A stretch of DNA of 64,000 nucleotides from Durusdinium trenchii (taxonomy: Eukaryota > Sar > Dinophyceae > Suessiales > Symbiodiniaceae), in assembly GCA_963970005.1 (NCBI GenBank), contig CAXAMN010023684.1, forward strand, positions 274,865-338,864, given 5' to 3'. Made by a program: the position numbers and the translations under genes. The notes under the pieces are model-generated. The model saw only the letters and a list, made by a program, of their open reading frames with translations. It did no database searches and had not been told where the DNA came from. Shown one piece after another: positions 49,931 to 61,094 of the stretch. Each line of letters opens with the position of its first letter. The first letter of the stretch is position 1.

Positions 49931-52031
49931 CAGAAAGCCGCAACCTCAGAAAGTTTTGCAGTTTCACTTGCTGCGAGCAATTCTCAACTGTTGGTTGTTG
50001 CCCCACCTTCGGCTTTGCGACGAGCGAAAAAGCTCCAGGGCTTGTAGCGACTGCCTCGATCGTGTAAGCAAAAGAACTACAGTAAAGCCAGGACACCAAG
50101 CTCTCATTTGCATACTTCTGCAACCAAAAAATGGAACGCTGCAATCAATTGCCAACCACCACGCAGCAATGCTGAGAAGCTTACAGCAGTTCTTCTTGAC
50201 CATCTTCCAGTCGAGAATGACTGAGTGGAACGCAAGATTTGAGTTAAGCTGACAGATTCCAAATACTTTCCGTGCCATTTTTACAAGCCGAGACCAGCAA
50301 AGACCCTAGCCTTGCTGACCACTCGGACCTTTCCAATGTGGACGATCCTGGCATCCAAATGTTGACCTTTTTTCAACTTTGAACTGCCAGTGCCCCTTCA
50401 TTTATGCCTTCCAAAGCTTCCGATTGCCTTGTATGTTGAAAGAGATACAGTATCATGTAAAGGACGTTGTTTCTACATCCATCTAAGCCATGAAAGAGAA
50501 GGTGTTGTGGCACCAAAAAGAACTAGAGACTCAGCACCTTGCGAAGGCAGCCACATGGGAATATCCTGACTTACAATATGTCGGAGGCTTTTCGGAACAT
50601 GCAAACAGGACAACTACGTGGAAGATTTGCGATGGTACACTACTGTAGGCTTGTCTGTTCAATGAATTGTAAACGTGTGCTTCCAACATGTTGTTCAATC
50701 CACCCATCCTTTGCATGGTCTGCGGAAGAGGACGCTGTCTGATCCTGCCAAACAATGTTTTGAACTGCAGCCTACAGCCACTAGGCGTGAACTTCCATCC
50801 TGGAACTTTGCCATGGCCAACTCTTCTGGAAAGCCTCGTATCCAATGCTTGAGGGGAAAGGTTCGGATGTCTTCAGCGTCAAAGGCCGGTGCTTGGCTGT
50901 ATTGGGATCAGAAGCGGTGTCATCATACTGCCTGTGCCCTTTGGCACTTCTCCAGTCCTTGGCTCTCAAGCTCCTGTCTACTGCATGAAACAAATGCAGA
51001 TAAGAAATCTGGTCAAGGCTGCAGCCAAACCATCAAGTTGCGTTGCCAAACCTGGCTCAAATAGAGCTTTTAAAAGTGTGTGCGCCTGTTAGATGCAAAC
51101 TGTTCAAAGTTGCACATCTGCCCTGGCCTCGATCTCCCGCACTCCTTTTGTCAGCCCGTCCAAGCTGTTGAAGTTCCACAACCGCAAGGCAGCCACTCGT
51201 GAACTGGCAGTATTTCAAGCAAGGACGTGTGAGTCTTTCCACATCGTTCCCTCCAAAAAGTGCGATCATGCTGAACAGCTGCATTCAGCCGTCTCTGCAT
51301 CTTATAGGCCTTGCAAATCCTTTACGTACCTCTGGAGTTGCCATCATGTAGGTGTTCTCTTTGTTCTTCGGCTTGGCTTGGGTGGGGTGGGATTTCGGGG
51401 AGGAACCCGACATAGTCTCTCGGTCGAGTAGGTTGGAAGTAGGATGATTCTGGATAGGCTAGGGCGGCTACGGAATCCATGCGGGCAAAGTTACACCTTG
51501 GCAGCTTGTTTCCGATCCTTCCGACCTGCAGGGACCTGCATTTGTGTGGTCAAACGGCCTTTCAGACTGGCATCAAATGAATTGGTTTGATCCTTTTGAT
51601 GGTCGTATGTGGCTGCATTGTCTCAATTTCTCTTTGGTTTCACGATTTGAGCTGTTGGGATGTTGCATCTTCACTCCGCCGGCCTTTACACTTTTTCTAT
51701 GTTTCATTAGTGCATTATTGGGACGGGGGCGCGAATGTTGATGGGTCCTGCGACAGTGTTTTCAGTCAATATAGTGCACCTGCTTTCCACCTTGTGTGGC
51801 TGGTCAAGTGCATGCAAGAATCTCTCCTTGCGAGGCAGTGGTAAAACATGGTAAACCCCAAGGCTTTGACATTGCAGACCCGTCCTATGTGCCCAATGAG
51901 GCTTTAGCTAACATGTTCACGTGAAACTGGATCTGCTCCATTGGTGGTGCCGTGCTCTATACCCGTTTCCTGAAATGTCGTTAAGGAAATCAGGACTCAT
52001 GACTGGCCTTCGTGGCAGGTTGAGCTTGAGA
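49931..52031. other. No secure gene
   Basis: Frames at 50531-50845 minus, 50675-51064 plus and 51093-51431 plus are 100-130 codons with fair composition but no motif. 51540-51720 plus reads FVWSNGLSDWHQMNWFDPFD, then MWLHCLNFSLVSRFELLGCC, which is protein-like and might be a retroelement fragment, but I cannot place it. Confidence 0.3.
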
Positions 52032-52796
52032 TCAAAGGGCTCGAAACCACAAACAGGTCCTGCAGAATGTGCTCTTTGGCCTTAGAACGCCCCAATCACA
52101 ACAAAAACAGGACCATGTGCAAAACGAGGCATCTACACACGGTTGCCAGCCACCTGCAAAGGAAGCAGCGTGACGCAAGCGAATAGGGCAAATGGTTCCA
52201 GAAGGTGCACTGAGGAAGTGACATGCTTCGAGAAGCTCTCTCGACAACCTCAGCTGAGAAACTCCCAGTAGCCGCCAGTAGCCCCAGGGTTGTGCTGACA
52301 TGTGACATGTGGGACTTGACATCGGTCTGTAAAAGTTGAGCAGCACGAGCTAGAGTTGTGGATCCCTGTTGTGCACCATGAAGAGAGAGTGCAGCAGGAG
52401 GAATCTTCACAACCTTTTGCCGAGGAGAGATTGCAAGTGATTATATATATATATATATGATCACTAAGAAGAACCCTCCAAGCACCTCAGCAGCGGAGTC
52501 CAAAGCTTCAATCAGTGAGAACCCACATTGCCTTGCAATTTAGCCAGGCAACAGAAAACAGAGTCCCTTTTTTGAGATTGGTTTCACCCCAACCTCATAT
52601 CGCCCCAGTTTGAGACGACTCTTATGCGGAGCTCTGCCTCACGCAGAGTGCAACAAATATTCAAAGTCAGCAAAGCTACGGCGTTTGCTGTGATTCGCTC
52701 AAACTGAAAGCTGGCAGCCCTATCCTCAGAGAGCGGATTGGACAGCCCAGATGCAGCTGCAGGACACGTAGGATCTTCAGCCTCCATGGTATACAA
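52032..52796 (-). CDS. Possible two-exon host gene of unknown function
   Basis: The first coding block, 52796-52584, starts at a Met in YTMEAEDPTCPAAASGLSNP and reads LSEDRAASFQFERITANAVA, then LLTLNICCTLREAELR. It can end at a GT (GGG/GTGAAA) near 52588. After an intervening TA-rich stretch (52441-52460), an AG (CGGCAAAAG/GTTGTG) opens KIPPAALSLHGAQQGSTTLA, RAAQLLQTDVKSHMSHVSTT and LGLLAATGSFSAEVVERASR over about 52415-52150, with another AG/GT at LCR/WLA near 52148. Both blocks are minus strand and clearly coding-like, Ala/Leu/Ser-rich and helical. Splice sites are inferred. The family is unknown. Confidence 0.4.
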
Positions 52797-55490
52797 GAAG
52801 CATTGATACAGATCATCAAAGCTGACAATTTATTGCATGACACGCTTTGTTATCGTCCAAAGAATGTTGTGAGGAGGCTGCTAGCTAGTTTGTAGTGTTG
52901 TGGCAACTGTGGATGCCTCCAGAGATTCCAAGACTTTCATAAGGGCCTTTTGCTTCTTCGCATCAAGCCGGCTTACCTCTTGAACACAAAGCAGCAAACT
53001 CTCTGTGCCTGAGAGTAAGCTCAGGCGCCGGCTCGATCAAAAATCTCTGAAGGAAAACTGCTCGAATCCAAAGATTGAAATGTCACGCAATCACTTTGCC
53101 TTGCCGAACGGGCCAAAACCAGACCAGAAAGAAGTTCATGATGTCAACCGGTGCGTGCCGTGATGGTTCAGGCATCTCTGGAGCCTAAGCTGGAAGTGAA
53201 ACAATGCCACAAGCCACTATGCCACTGGCTGTACATCTGTATTTTAAGTGGAATTGCCGCTAGAGGCACCAACACGAAAGCATTGGTTGTCGAGCCCAGG
53301 GCTTGTGGTGCAATGACAAGCTCTGTTGGCCTTGTGCCTGCAAGCTCAAAGCTTCAAAGTTAGCAATCCTATCTCAATGTGCACATTCCACCTGGATAGC
53401 CACCAGAGCTTGTCATAGAAGAGCCAACACAAACAATCGGCTGTGAGCTCGCCTCATGCAAAGCAGGTGGATCTCAGTGGTGTCATCATTCTGTTCAGCT
53501 TTGCTGTGGTCATTGCTTGCCATTGATGTTGTCATGCTGGCCTGGTACTCTTGCCATTGTCTCCTGTTGTCACACGTGTCTCTTTTAGCTGCTTTGTCAC
53601 TGCGCCTGCCATGTTCGTCATTGTCGTTGTCACTGAAATGTCCTGTTTGGTGTTGCTTTCCTTGCTGTCACCACGGCTTGTTGTTGCTGTCGTCGTGGTT
53701 TGCGGCTTGTCACTGTTGAAATTGATGCTTCTCATTGTGTTTGCTCTTGCTCATAGATGTTGTCTGTATATCATGTTTTAAATGTGACCATTGTGGGTTG
53801 TCATTGATAAGCGTCGGAGGCTTGTTGGATCAATGTTGAGCTGTTCAGGCTTGTGTTAAGAATGGTTTTGAGTGACAAGACAGCCTATACCCATGCCAGT
53901 TGAATTTAGACTCCCCAGCCGGTCATGGTTTGGAGTCTTGCGTAGTTCTGAATCTGAATATGGAGACAAGTTGATGCGCAACACACTCGGAAGAGAAGCT
54001 TTTTATAAATAAATACAAAGGATGGAGAATTATTGGGTGGTAGTTCGCTGCCACTCGGCTACGGCAAAAGTGAAAAGGAAGTGATGGCATGAACAGAGCA
54101 CACAAACAAATGTTGCACTTACACTGGCAGCCCACCCTGAACGGCAGGCATATCGTTTGGCTTTACAAACAGTGGCGCAGGCCAGCTTCACTTTCATGGT
54201 CCTCATCCTCGTCCCTCGTCGCCCTTACTTGTTAGACAAAGTCTCGCTTGGTGCTTTGCCTTAGCGAGAACTGACGGAGGTGCAGATTGCGCTGCTTCCT
54301 GACACCAGATTTCACTCTTCATCAAGCAAGAGCGACTTGCATGCCACGTTGTGGAAAATCTGCACAAAATGTCCACCTCAGGTCCTAGTGGAAGTCTGCT
54401 TCTCGAAGACCTTTCAAACAAAGGCAAAGTCAAAAACGCTGAAATTCAATACGTTTATGAATTATGGTGGAAAGGGTGTTCCAGCGCCAACCTTGATGAT
54501 GGCCTTGATCCGCCTGAAGTGAAATCACCACCATACCTGTGCAAGCGACGGGTGGCGTGCCATGCATCCACATGCCCAGCCGTCTACATTCGGTTAACAC
54601 ACACACACCAAACAAAATCCCTGAGCTTACTCCCTCGGAGAAAAAAACTGCACAAAGTTCATTCGAGTCACATATGCTAGTGCTCAGCCATTGACTGCCC
54701 ACCACTAGCAAGAGCAGTCAAAGTGCCAATCGATACCACCCAGACAAGCCCAGCACAGAGGCAATGAATCACATGACATGTACGTGTGAAGTGTGCAAGC
54801 AATACTTGCAAAACCGCGTTTGAATTATACAAACTATACAACCAACCACGCTGCTTCAAACAGCCAAGCGCACCCGCTTTCAGCTGGAAACACTATAACT
54901 ATATTCCCCTGTGCGTCACGCGGCTTGTCTCCCAACAAAATGTCATTCATTCACGTTCGGTTTGAAGTAGGCAGGTACTCAAAAATCACTCCGCACTCAC
55001 TTTTCGAGAACTCCCCCAAGCCACACATGAAACAAGTGCGGTCTCCAGCAAAGAAAACTGTTTGAACAATTTTGGTGAGCGATATCAGAGTACAGAGTTT
55101 ACAGGCGCGCCAGGATGACCAATCTAGGTATGTGTCCAAACATTCCCCGTCCATTTTGAACCATCCTGTCCCTTGAAATTGTTACTTCTATTTCTTTTGA
55201 TGCTCTTGAAGTTCAGATGGTGGAGTTTCAATGCGCCGCACCGCACTACCCAATGCGGTGCGACTAGTTCTGGCGCACGCCACGCTAGGATGCGCTTGTA
55301 AATGTCAATGAGGTGCACTTTCTGCTTCCAAAATCATTTTTCATGCACCAAAGCCCAACAACTCCGTTCAAAGACAAGAAGGATAGCAAAACGGGCAGGC
55401 CTATCAGAAGTAGCACCAGCCTTGGCATACAATCAAAGGTGAAGGTTTGGAAGGAAAGGTTCATTGGTCAATGACAGGGTATGTTATGTC
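52797..55490. other. No secure gene
   Basis: 53540-53760 has GTTGTC/TTGTCATT-rich sequence that opens frames. 54351-54680 plus reads LLEDLSNKGKVKNAEIQYVY and is weakly protein-like. Nothing recognised. Confidence 0.35.
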
Positions 55491-55491
55491 T

Positions 55492-55548
55492 GTATACATA
55501 TATATATATATATCTATCTATCTATCTATCTCTCTCTCTCTCTCTCTC
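55492..55548. repeat. Compound microsatellite (TA)n(TATC)n(TC)n
   Basis: TATACATATATATATATATA, CTATCTATCTATCTATC and a TC run of about 10 units in series. Confidence 0.95.
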
Positions 55549-56273
55549 CTCACGGGTTTACTTAAGACTTTGACACGTTTGTGAAAAACGCCCCGTTTTT
55601 TTAACGTGTTCATGTTTTAGGAAGGCAAATAGCGGAAAGAAAGAAGACGTCTGTATAGAAACCAACGTTTCAAGTTCTTCTTGGCAGTCTCACTATCAAG
55701 TGCCTGCACATCCTCTGCGGAAATGACACCATCACTGCTCCGGTCAAAACAATCAAAGGCCGATGCCCAACACTCACGGGGAAAGCCAGCAACGGAAGCA
55801 CACTTTTAAGCCGCGCTCGCTTCCCAGTGCGCGTTGAGTTTTTGTCGAGGCACAGAGGCAACCGGGCACATGCTCCGAAGCCACCACTGGTGAACGTAAC
55901 ACTACCCCAACCCAACCCTCAGTCACTGGTATTGCGCGCGTAGCGTAGAAGGGCTTCTTCGGTGTGGGTGTGCTAATTTGAGCCGAACGTTAACATCCCA
56001 CCCCACCCCACCCCACCGTGTGCAAATTGAACACAGACAACGTTAACGCGCCATCCGACCAAAACCCTCGGAGTCGTGGAACAATTCTGAAGTCGTATTT
56101 ACAGTGTGCTTTACATCGACCGACGAAAACACGCGCGGAAAATATGCATATTTTTGGCGACAATTTCCGAAAAGAAACTATCCTAAATACGCGACAAATG
56201 ATGTATGAAAGTGCACGTGAGGTTAAAACACTCACAGTCTTAAATAGACACGTCTGGATATATATATATATAT
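55549..56273. other. No recognisable gene
   Basis: Contains (CCCCA)4 at about 55998-56020 and a TATATATATATA run just before Copia-B. Short frames only. Confidence 0.4.
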
Positions 56274-56484
56274 TGTGGTTTTCTCGTGAAACCTTGTTCA
56301 CCTGCAGACCGGTGATTGTGGAGAGCATTCACTTCCATGAATGCCGCTGCCGTGCGCCACCTCGAGGAGGCTCACCGGAGGGCTTAAGTGTGGTGGATCG
56401 AGGACGATCCTTCGTGGTCGTGGACGACCGTGGAGCCATAGGAGACTACGGAGGTTGCTGGACAAGCAGCGCGCAGGGCGCGCT
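56274..56484 (+). repeat. LTR-like direct repeat of Copia-B, left
   Basis: Starts TGTGGTTTTCTCGTGAAACC and runs through TTGTTCACCTGCAGACCGGT, GATCGAGGACGATCCTTCGT to GCAGGGCGCGCT. It matches 60560-60763. Confidence 0.75.
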
Positions 56485-57611
56485 TGAATGAATGGACTCA
56501 TAAAGTCGAGTTCCTTGCACAGTTGTGGCCACCAGAACATCTTCAGCATTTGGCACCAAGGATTGCTATGCAATGTGAAGGCAGTGCATTTCAACGCTTG
56601 TCTCGGGTGAGTCCAAGGTCCTGCGCTCGAATTCGACGGACGGCGTCCAAGCGATCATAGAGGCTTTGAGAGGCATCTGGGGAAAATCACGCCTGGAGCG
56701 CTTCGAACGGGCCATACACAGCACAGTTGAAAAGGGAAATGAGACGCGCGAATCGTACCTGGCTACACGACCATCATCAGTTCGAAGAGCTGAAAAGCAC
56801 ATATATCTTGTTGAGGAACAGTGCACTGAGCTCTGATTACAAGAAGCACCTGATTGTCGAGTCACAGGGTTCCCTGGGCTACAAAGAGGCTGTGGCTAAC
56901 CTCAAGCTCTTGGAGTCGCTTTTCCTATGAGGGAAGGCTCAAAACACCAGGACCAAAACCTGACGCAACCGCGTTCTTTGCTGACGAGGAACCCGCCATG
57001 GTGATGACCGTGGGAGATGAAGAGCCGACCTTTTTGGTGACCCCATGGAAGATGGACAGTTGGAACAATGGGCAGAGGATGGCGATCCAGACGCCATCGT
57101 ACGCATGCAGTTTGGGGAAGGTCTTGTTGACACCGTACAGTCCGACTCGGACATGGCCGCCTGCATAAATGCCTATGTTGAAGCTCGCAAATGGTTGACG
57201 ACCAAGGCCAAGGGCCGTGGTTTTTTGAACCCATCTCGAAAAGGATTTCGCAAGGGTCGCAAGAGCAAGGGCGACCGTTTCGAACTCCATTCTCGCAAAC
57301 TGTTGGCTCAGCGAATTCTCGAACCCAACTGCCGCAGACGCAGAGCTAGGAAAGCCGAGTGTCCTTTGCGACAGCAAGGGAGCTTCCAGGAGTCTGATGT
57401 TATGGACGAGGAAGACATGAGCCTGATCGATTCGGCCACTCGGAACAATTGGCAAGTCGTGTTCATGAGTTTGGGGCATGCTCACACCACACATGTGTCT
57501 TCACCCCAAAAAAGGGACACCATCAAATCACGAGGGAACGCACGCAAAGGCTGCTGCCTTTGCTTCGAATCAAGCTGCACCCGACAAGCCCTCCGATTGA
57601 GCCTAGAATGA
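56485..57611 (+). pseudogene. gag: Copia-B gag
   Basis: Frames follow one another. First NEWTHKVEFLAQLWPPEHLQ, then APRIAMQCEGSAFQRLSR. After a frame change comes KVLRSNSTDGVQAIIEALRG, IWGKSRLERFERAIHST, then HHQFEELKSTYILLRNSALS and SSDYKKHLIVESQGSLGYKE. Last is the frame 57045-57611 with CINAYVEARKWLTTKAKGRG, a basic GFRKGRKSKGD stretch and LLAQRILEPNC. The nucleocapsid zinc knuckle is damaged: the family's C-x2-C-x4-H-x4-C is reduced to CRRRRARKAEC, missing one Cys and the His through a small deletion. This is the Gag type that begins with a WPPEHL helix in Symbiodinium Copia proteins. Confidence 0.72.
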
Positions 57612-58117
57612 CAGGTCCACCGGACCAAGCGATCACCTGTTTCGTAAGTCATGGAGCTTTTAGGACAGTTGATCTAGGAGCTAGTCAGACGGGAATAGGA
57701 GAACGTCAAGTTCAGGACCTTTTGCATCAGCTGCCATCACATGTCCAGGTGAAAGAAGTTCCACGCAGAACGATTTTTCGATTTGGCAACAGTAGCACAG
57801 CCGAAGGCAACCGAGCTGTCCTGATCCCGCTAGGACCTTTGTTTGTGAAGATTTGTGTTGTTCCATCACGTACACCTTTTCTGATATCCAACAATGTGCT
57901 TTGCAAGCTCGATGCATCAATCCATACTGCGACCGACACGGTCGTTTTTGGCAAGCTTGGATTTGAACTTTCGCTCAAGCTCTCTGAGAAGAAATTGTAT
58001 TTGCTCGATTTTGCACAGTTGATTTCCCAGTCTCAAGAGGCATGTATAACTAAAGGTTCCATGACTGAGGAGACCGTTGTGCAGAGCAGCGTGACCGATG
58101 TCAGTTCAAACATCTGA
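57449..58117 (+). pseudogene. Copia-B aspartic protease region
   Basis: A 222-codon frame. FRTVDLGASQTGIGERQVQD carries the active-site strand (D-L-G-A-S, a variant of DTGA that I associate with this family). It continues RTIFRFGNSSTAEGNRAVLI, then VVPSRTPFLISNNVLCKLDA and LSLKLSEKKLYLLDFAQLI, the typical C-terminal half. It overlaps the end of the gag frame by about 160 bp in another phase. The fold is intact over this stretch. Confidence 0.7.
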
Positions 58118-59530
58118 CCCCAAGCTGCGTACACAGTCGTCCAGGCTTTGCAGAGTGTGGCCACGTCCGGACTCACGGAGGATCCGGAGACTATCAGAGC
58201 TGGTCTAGACTCGGTCCCAGGCCAGCCATTCATGTCCGATAGGAGCAGTCAAGAAATTCAGTCCATCCTGGCAGATTGCTTAGGGGTCGAGACGCTGGAA
58301 GCCGATCGCAGTTTAGTCATAGACATGGCATACTTTCAAGACATCCCAAAAAAAAAGTTCAGGTCAATGTTTGGGTACATCAAGAAATGACGCAGTACTT
58401 CCGCAAACATTGTGGAACCCCCGAAGAAGTGCAAATCATCTTTCCAGGAGGGGAATAGATCTACTCGAAATCTACTGTTCTGCCGATAGTCAACTGACAA
58501 ATTGACGCGTCAGGCCACCCATCTTGGTCTGAGAGCACGAAAGCATGGTGATCTTGGGGCCTTTCTTGGAAGAAGCAAACTGTGTGACCTTATCTGGGTA
58601 ACAATTCCAAACCATATCTGGACGGCCCCTGGTCACAGTGGAGTCATTTGAACGCAGGAAATCCCAAGCACTGGCTATTCGCATCGCGGCCGCGCAAGAA
58701 GCTGAGAAGACCCATTTGCTGGTCTGTGGCGCCATGCGTCGTTTGCAGTTTGGTGGGGGGGCTGTAAGACACACTTCCACCTCGAACAACCGTCAGGGTC
58801 AGAACTCATCTTTCAATGATTCATTACACCAGCCAAGTTCGACACGCGCAGCGCGCGGGGGGAAATCTCTGTCATCCAAACCATCCTGATGCGGTTCTCC
58901 CGACGAAAACAAGTCCTCAGCCAATCTGTCGAACAGTGGCAATGCTAAGAATCTCCCTGTCACCTGCAGATCGCCGGTAGCTGCAATGCGGCCGGACTTG
59001 GTCCCTGTGCGTCAAGCCTGCGTCGACGTCTGGAGCGGAAGAGGTGGCGCCTGGCTCCCCGACACAGCCGACAAGCCGACATCCTGGCGCTCAGCTGCAC
59101 AGCTTTCAGACAAGCCATCAAGAAAATGCCGCCGAATGCCGGTGTCTCGATACACAGGGCAATACACACAGACATTTGCTCGCCGAACCATCAAATTAAG
59201 TGTCCAGAATCAAGAAGACCAGATTGCCAAGCCTGTTTTGCAGTTGCGGAAGGAGAACCCGAAGTCAAGCGACGCCGAATAGACGGCAAGTCCTCGCCAG
59301 CACAGCCCCGCCGAAGTCTGGTGAATCTCTCGCGCCGAGCGAAGCGAGCCAGCTACAGGAAATTCTCCAAGAGCCAAACATAGCCAAGGTGCAACCAATG
59401 TTTCCTGACTGGTCTATTATTCCACCGGATACCTGTACAGCCAAACTGCCATTTCGTAGGAGTTTTGGACGAAAGCGGGATACTGGTCTCATTGTCAGCA
59501 AATCAGGGGAGGAACCCCGACAGAGATTCT
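58118..59530 (+). other. Copia-B linker region, decayed
   Basis: Short plus frames (58148-58390, 58986-59282, 59200-59532) look like parts of the protease-integrase linker (VPGQPFMSDRSSQEIQSILA; ERSRKFRQEFPVAS-like fragments). 58490-58790 also has a minus frame with no motif. No domain is recognised. Confidence 0.4.
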
Positions 59531-59985
59531 AGTGACCATGTTCGCCACGGCTCCGGATGAGCCGTCTATGAGGGTTCCGGGTGAACCGCCTGCCAAGCAA
59601 GCCCGTTTGAGCGTGCCTGCCGAGTCCAATCGGTCCAAGGAGACCTCTACTGCGAGCGGCAAAGACCCGTGTCCGACCTCACCGGATGCAGCCGACCAAC
59701 CCGCTGTGATGGACCAACCAAAAGTAGTTCATGGACCTATGTTTCGGGCCCTGCCAGAAAAATTGAAAATCATGATCGTAAAGCTGCACAAGAATCTTGG
59801 TCACCCAGGCGTCATGCGTATCCAATTCCCTCTCTATGGCCCATTGGCAATTTGGCCGGGCCGAACGCCACGGAGCAATCTCGAAAGCCATGTTGGACGA
59901 ATTTCACGCTGAACAGCCCACTCCCAGAGAGGGACATTCATCCTGGCAACAACCTCGGCCATTGAGGATTGTAAGGGATCTAAGG
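59531..59985 (+). pseudogene. Copia-B integrase fragments
   Basis: The frame 59532-59912 has a Pro/Ser-rich start, then MFRALPEKLKIMIVKLHKNL and GHPGV, the two His of the integrase HHCC finger. Immediately after, in another phase, comes MAHWQFGRAERHGAISKAML, the family's GEAHWQLGRAERHGG that contains the catalytic Glu. The Cys pair, both catalytic Asp residues and the ~130 residues between are gone, so an internal deletion joins the finger to the last catalytic motif. Confidence 0.72.
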
Positions 59986-60559
59986 TCAGCCCCTTGGTTT
60001 GGTGTTCCAAGAAGATCGCTAGAGTTGTTTCAAGCACCCTCGCTTCAGAAACATATGCATTGTCGGGAGCTTAGATCAACTGAGCTGGGTCCGCTTGCAC
60101 TGGATCCAATGGCTGAAACAAACCAGACGAAACCCTCACCAAAATCCCTCCAGCATATGCAGTTGTAGACTGCAAGAGCCTGTACGACCTCCTTCAGAAG
60201 ACCACGATCCCAAAGTGCAGTAAATACCGTACCTTGCTCGAAGCACTAGTGATCAAAGATAGACTAAAGGAAGGGGTCTTAATTCAGTGGGCGCATAGCG
60301 CCGCAAAGATGGCAAACGCATTAACAAAGGAGATGGATACTAGCATCCTTCATATCTTGAAACAAAGATCGGACCGACGCTTGAGACAGGAATGCCGGTG
60401 CATCGGATGCCCACGTGTGTGCAGTGTGCCAGGGGCAATAGTCGCAAAGATTATGTGGGGTAACACGCTACAGAATCGTATTGCGTTGATGGCCAACAGA
60501 GCGCCAAATGCACGCCGGATTGTTCATGTGTGTTTAAAGAACAGAGAGTTTTCTAGGAG
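59986..60559 (+). pseudogene. Copia-B RNase H
   Basis: GSKVSPLVWCSKKIARVVSS, TLASETYALSGA carries the catalytic Glu. One missing base then turns ALDQLSWVRLHW into a stop. From about 60144 AYAVVDCKSLYDLLQKTTIP carries the third Asp, and ALVIKDRLKEGVLIQWAHSA, AKMANALTKEMD closes the domain, followed by a C-terminal extension to the right repeat. RT is absent: the domain starts 70-80 bp after the integrase remnant. Confidence 0.78.
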
Positions 60560-60763
60560 TGTGATTGTCGCGTGAAACCTTGTTCACCTGCAGACCGGTG
60601 ATTGCAGAGAGCATTCACTTCCATGAACGCCGCTGCCGTGCGCCGCCTGGAGGAGGCTCACTTAGGTGTGGTGGATCGAGGACGATCCTTCGTTGGTCGT
60701 GGACGACCGTGGACCCACAGGAGACTACGGAGGTTGCTGGAAAAGCAGCGTGCAGGGCGCGCT
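60560..60763 (+). repeat. LTR-like direct repeat of Copia-B, right
   Basis: Starts TGTGATTGTCGCGTGAAACC and matches 56274-56484 with a 9-bp deletion after GAGGCTCAC and about a dozen substitutions. AGGAG precedes it. Confidence 0.75.
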
Positions 60764-60851
60764 CGGTGAAGAGTTGGGAGAAGTGGGGGTGAAGCACCAG
60801 TGTGGGCAATCTACAATATATGAATATGTATATACACACACATAGTTGAAT

Positions 60852-61094
60852 TTAATGTAGACAAGAAGCCTCTGGATCTGATGAATCACATAGCTTCTGT
60901 CCTCTGACTCTGGCATTCTCCGCCTTGGCAAACCACACCCAAAGCTTTTCTGCAGCGCATGCCATTCTCGCCTGAATGGCATCTGCAATCGATGTAATGG
61001 ACCCTGATGCAGGCCTGCTGCAGTGAACTGATTCTACCACTTCGTTTGTCAGCTTTGAACTTGTTCTTTTTCCATTCTGAAAAGAAGTACACAA
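60852..61094 (-). CDS. Exon-like ORF of unknown function
   Basis: 80 codons. NEVVESVHCSRPASGSITSI, ADAIQARMACAAEKLWVWFA and KAENARVRGQKLCDSS are clearly protein-like, an amphipathic Ala/Arg/Glu-rich helix. It sits 89 bp from the right end of Copia-B. It may be the terminal exon of a host gene. The family is unknown. Confidence 0.35.
   Translation of the reverse strand: MCTSFQNGKRTSSKLTNEVVESVHCSRPASGSITSIADAIQARMACAAEKLWVWFAKAENARVRGQKLCDSSDPEASCLH

Larger units (their letters stand above)
56274..60763 (+). mobile_element. Degenerate Copia retrotransposon (Copia-B) with a large internal deletion
   Basis: Direct repeats of about 211 and 204 bp (56274-56484, 60560-60763) enclose plus-strand gag, protease, an integrase zinc-finger start, a short later integrase fragment and RNase H. 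Most of the integrase core and all of RT are missing. Reading shifts frame many times. The repeats differ by scattered substitutions, a 9-bp and a 1-bp indel, so this is an older insertion than Copia-A. I cannot fix the exact ends: no CA end, PBS or target duplication is evident, and gag-like coding starts only a few bases after the first repeat. Confidence 0.78.
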
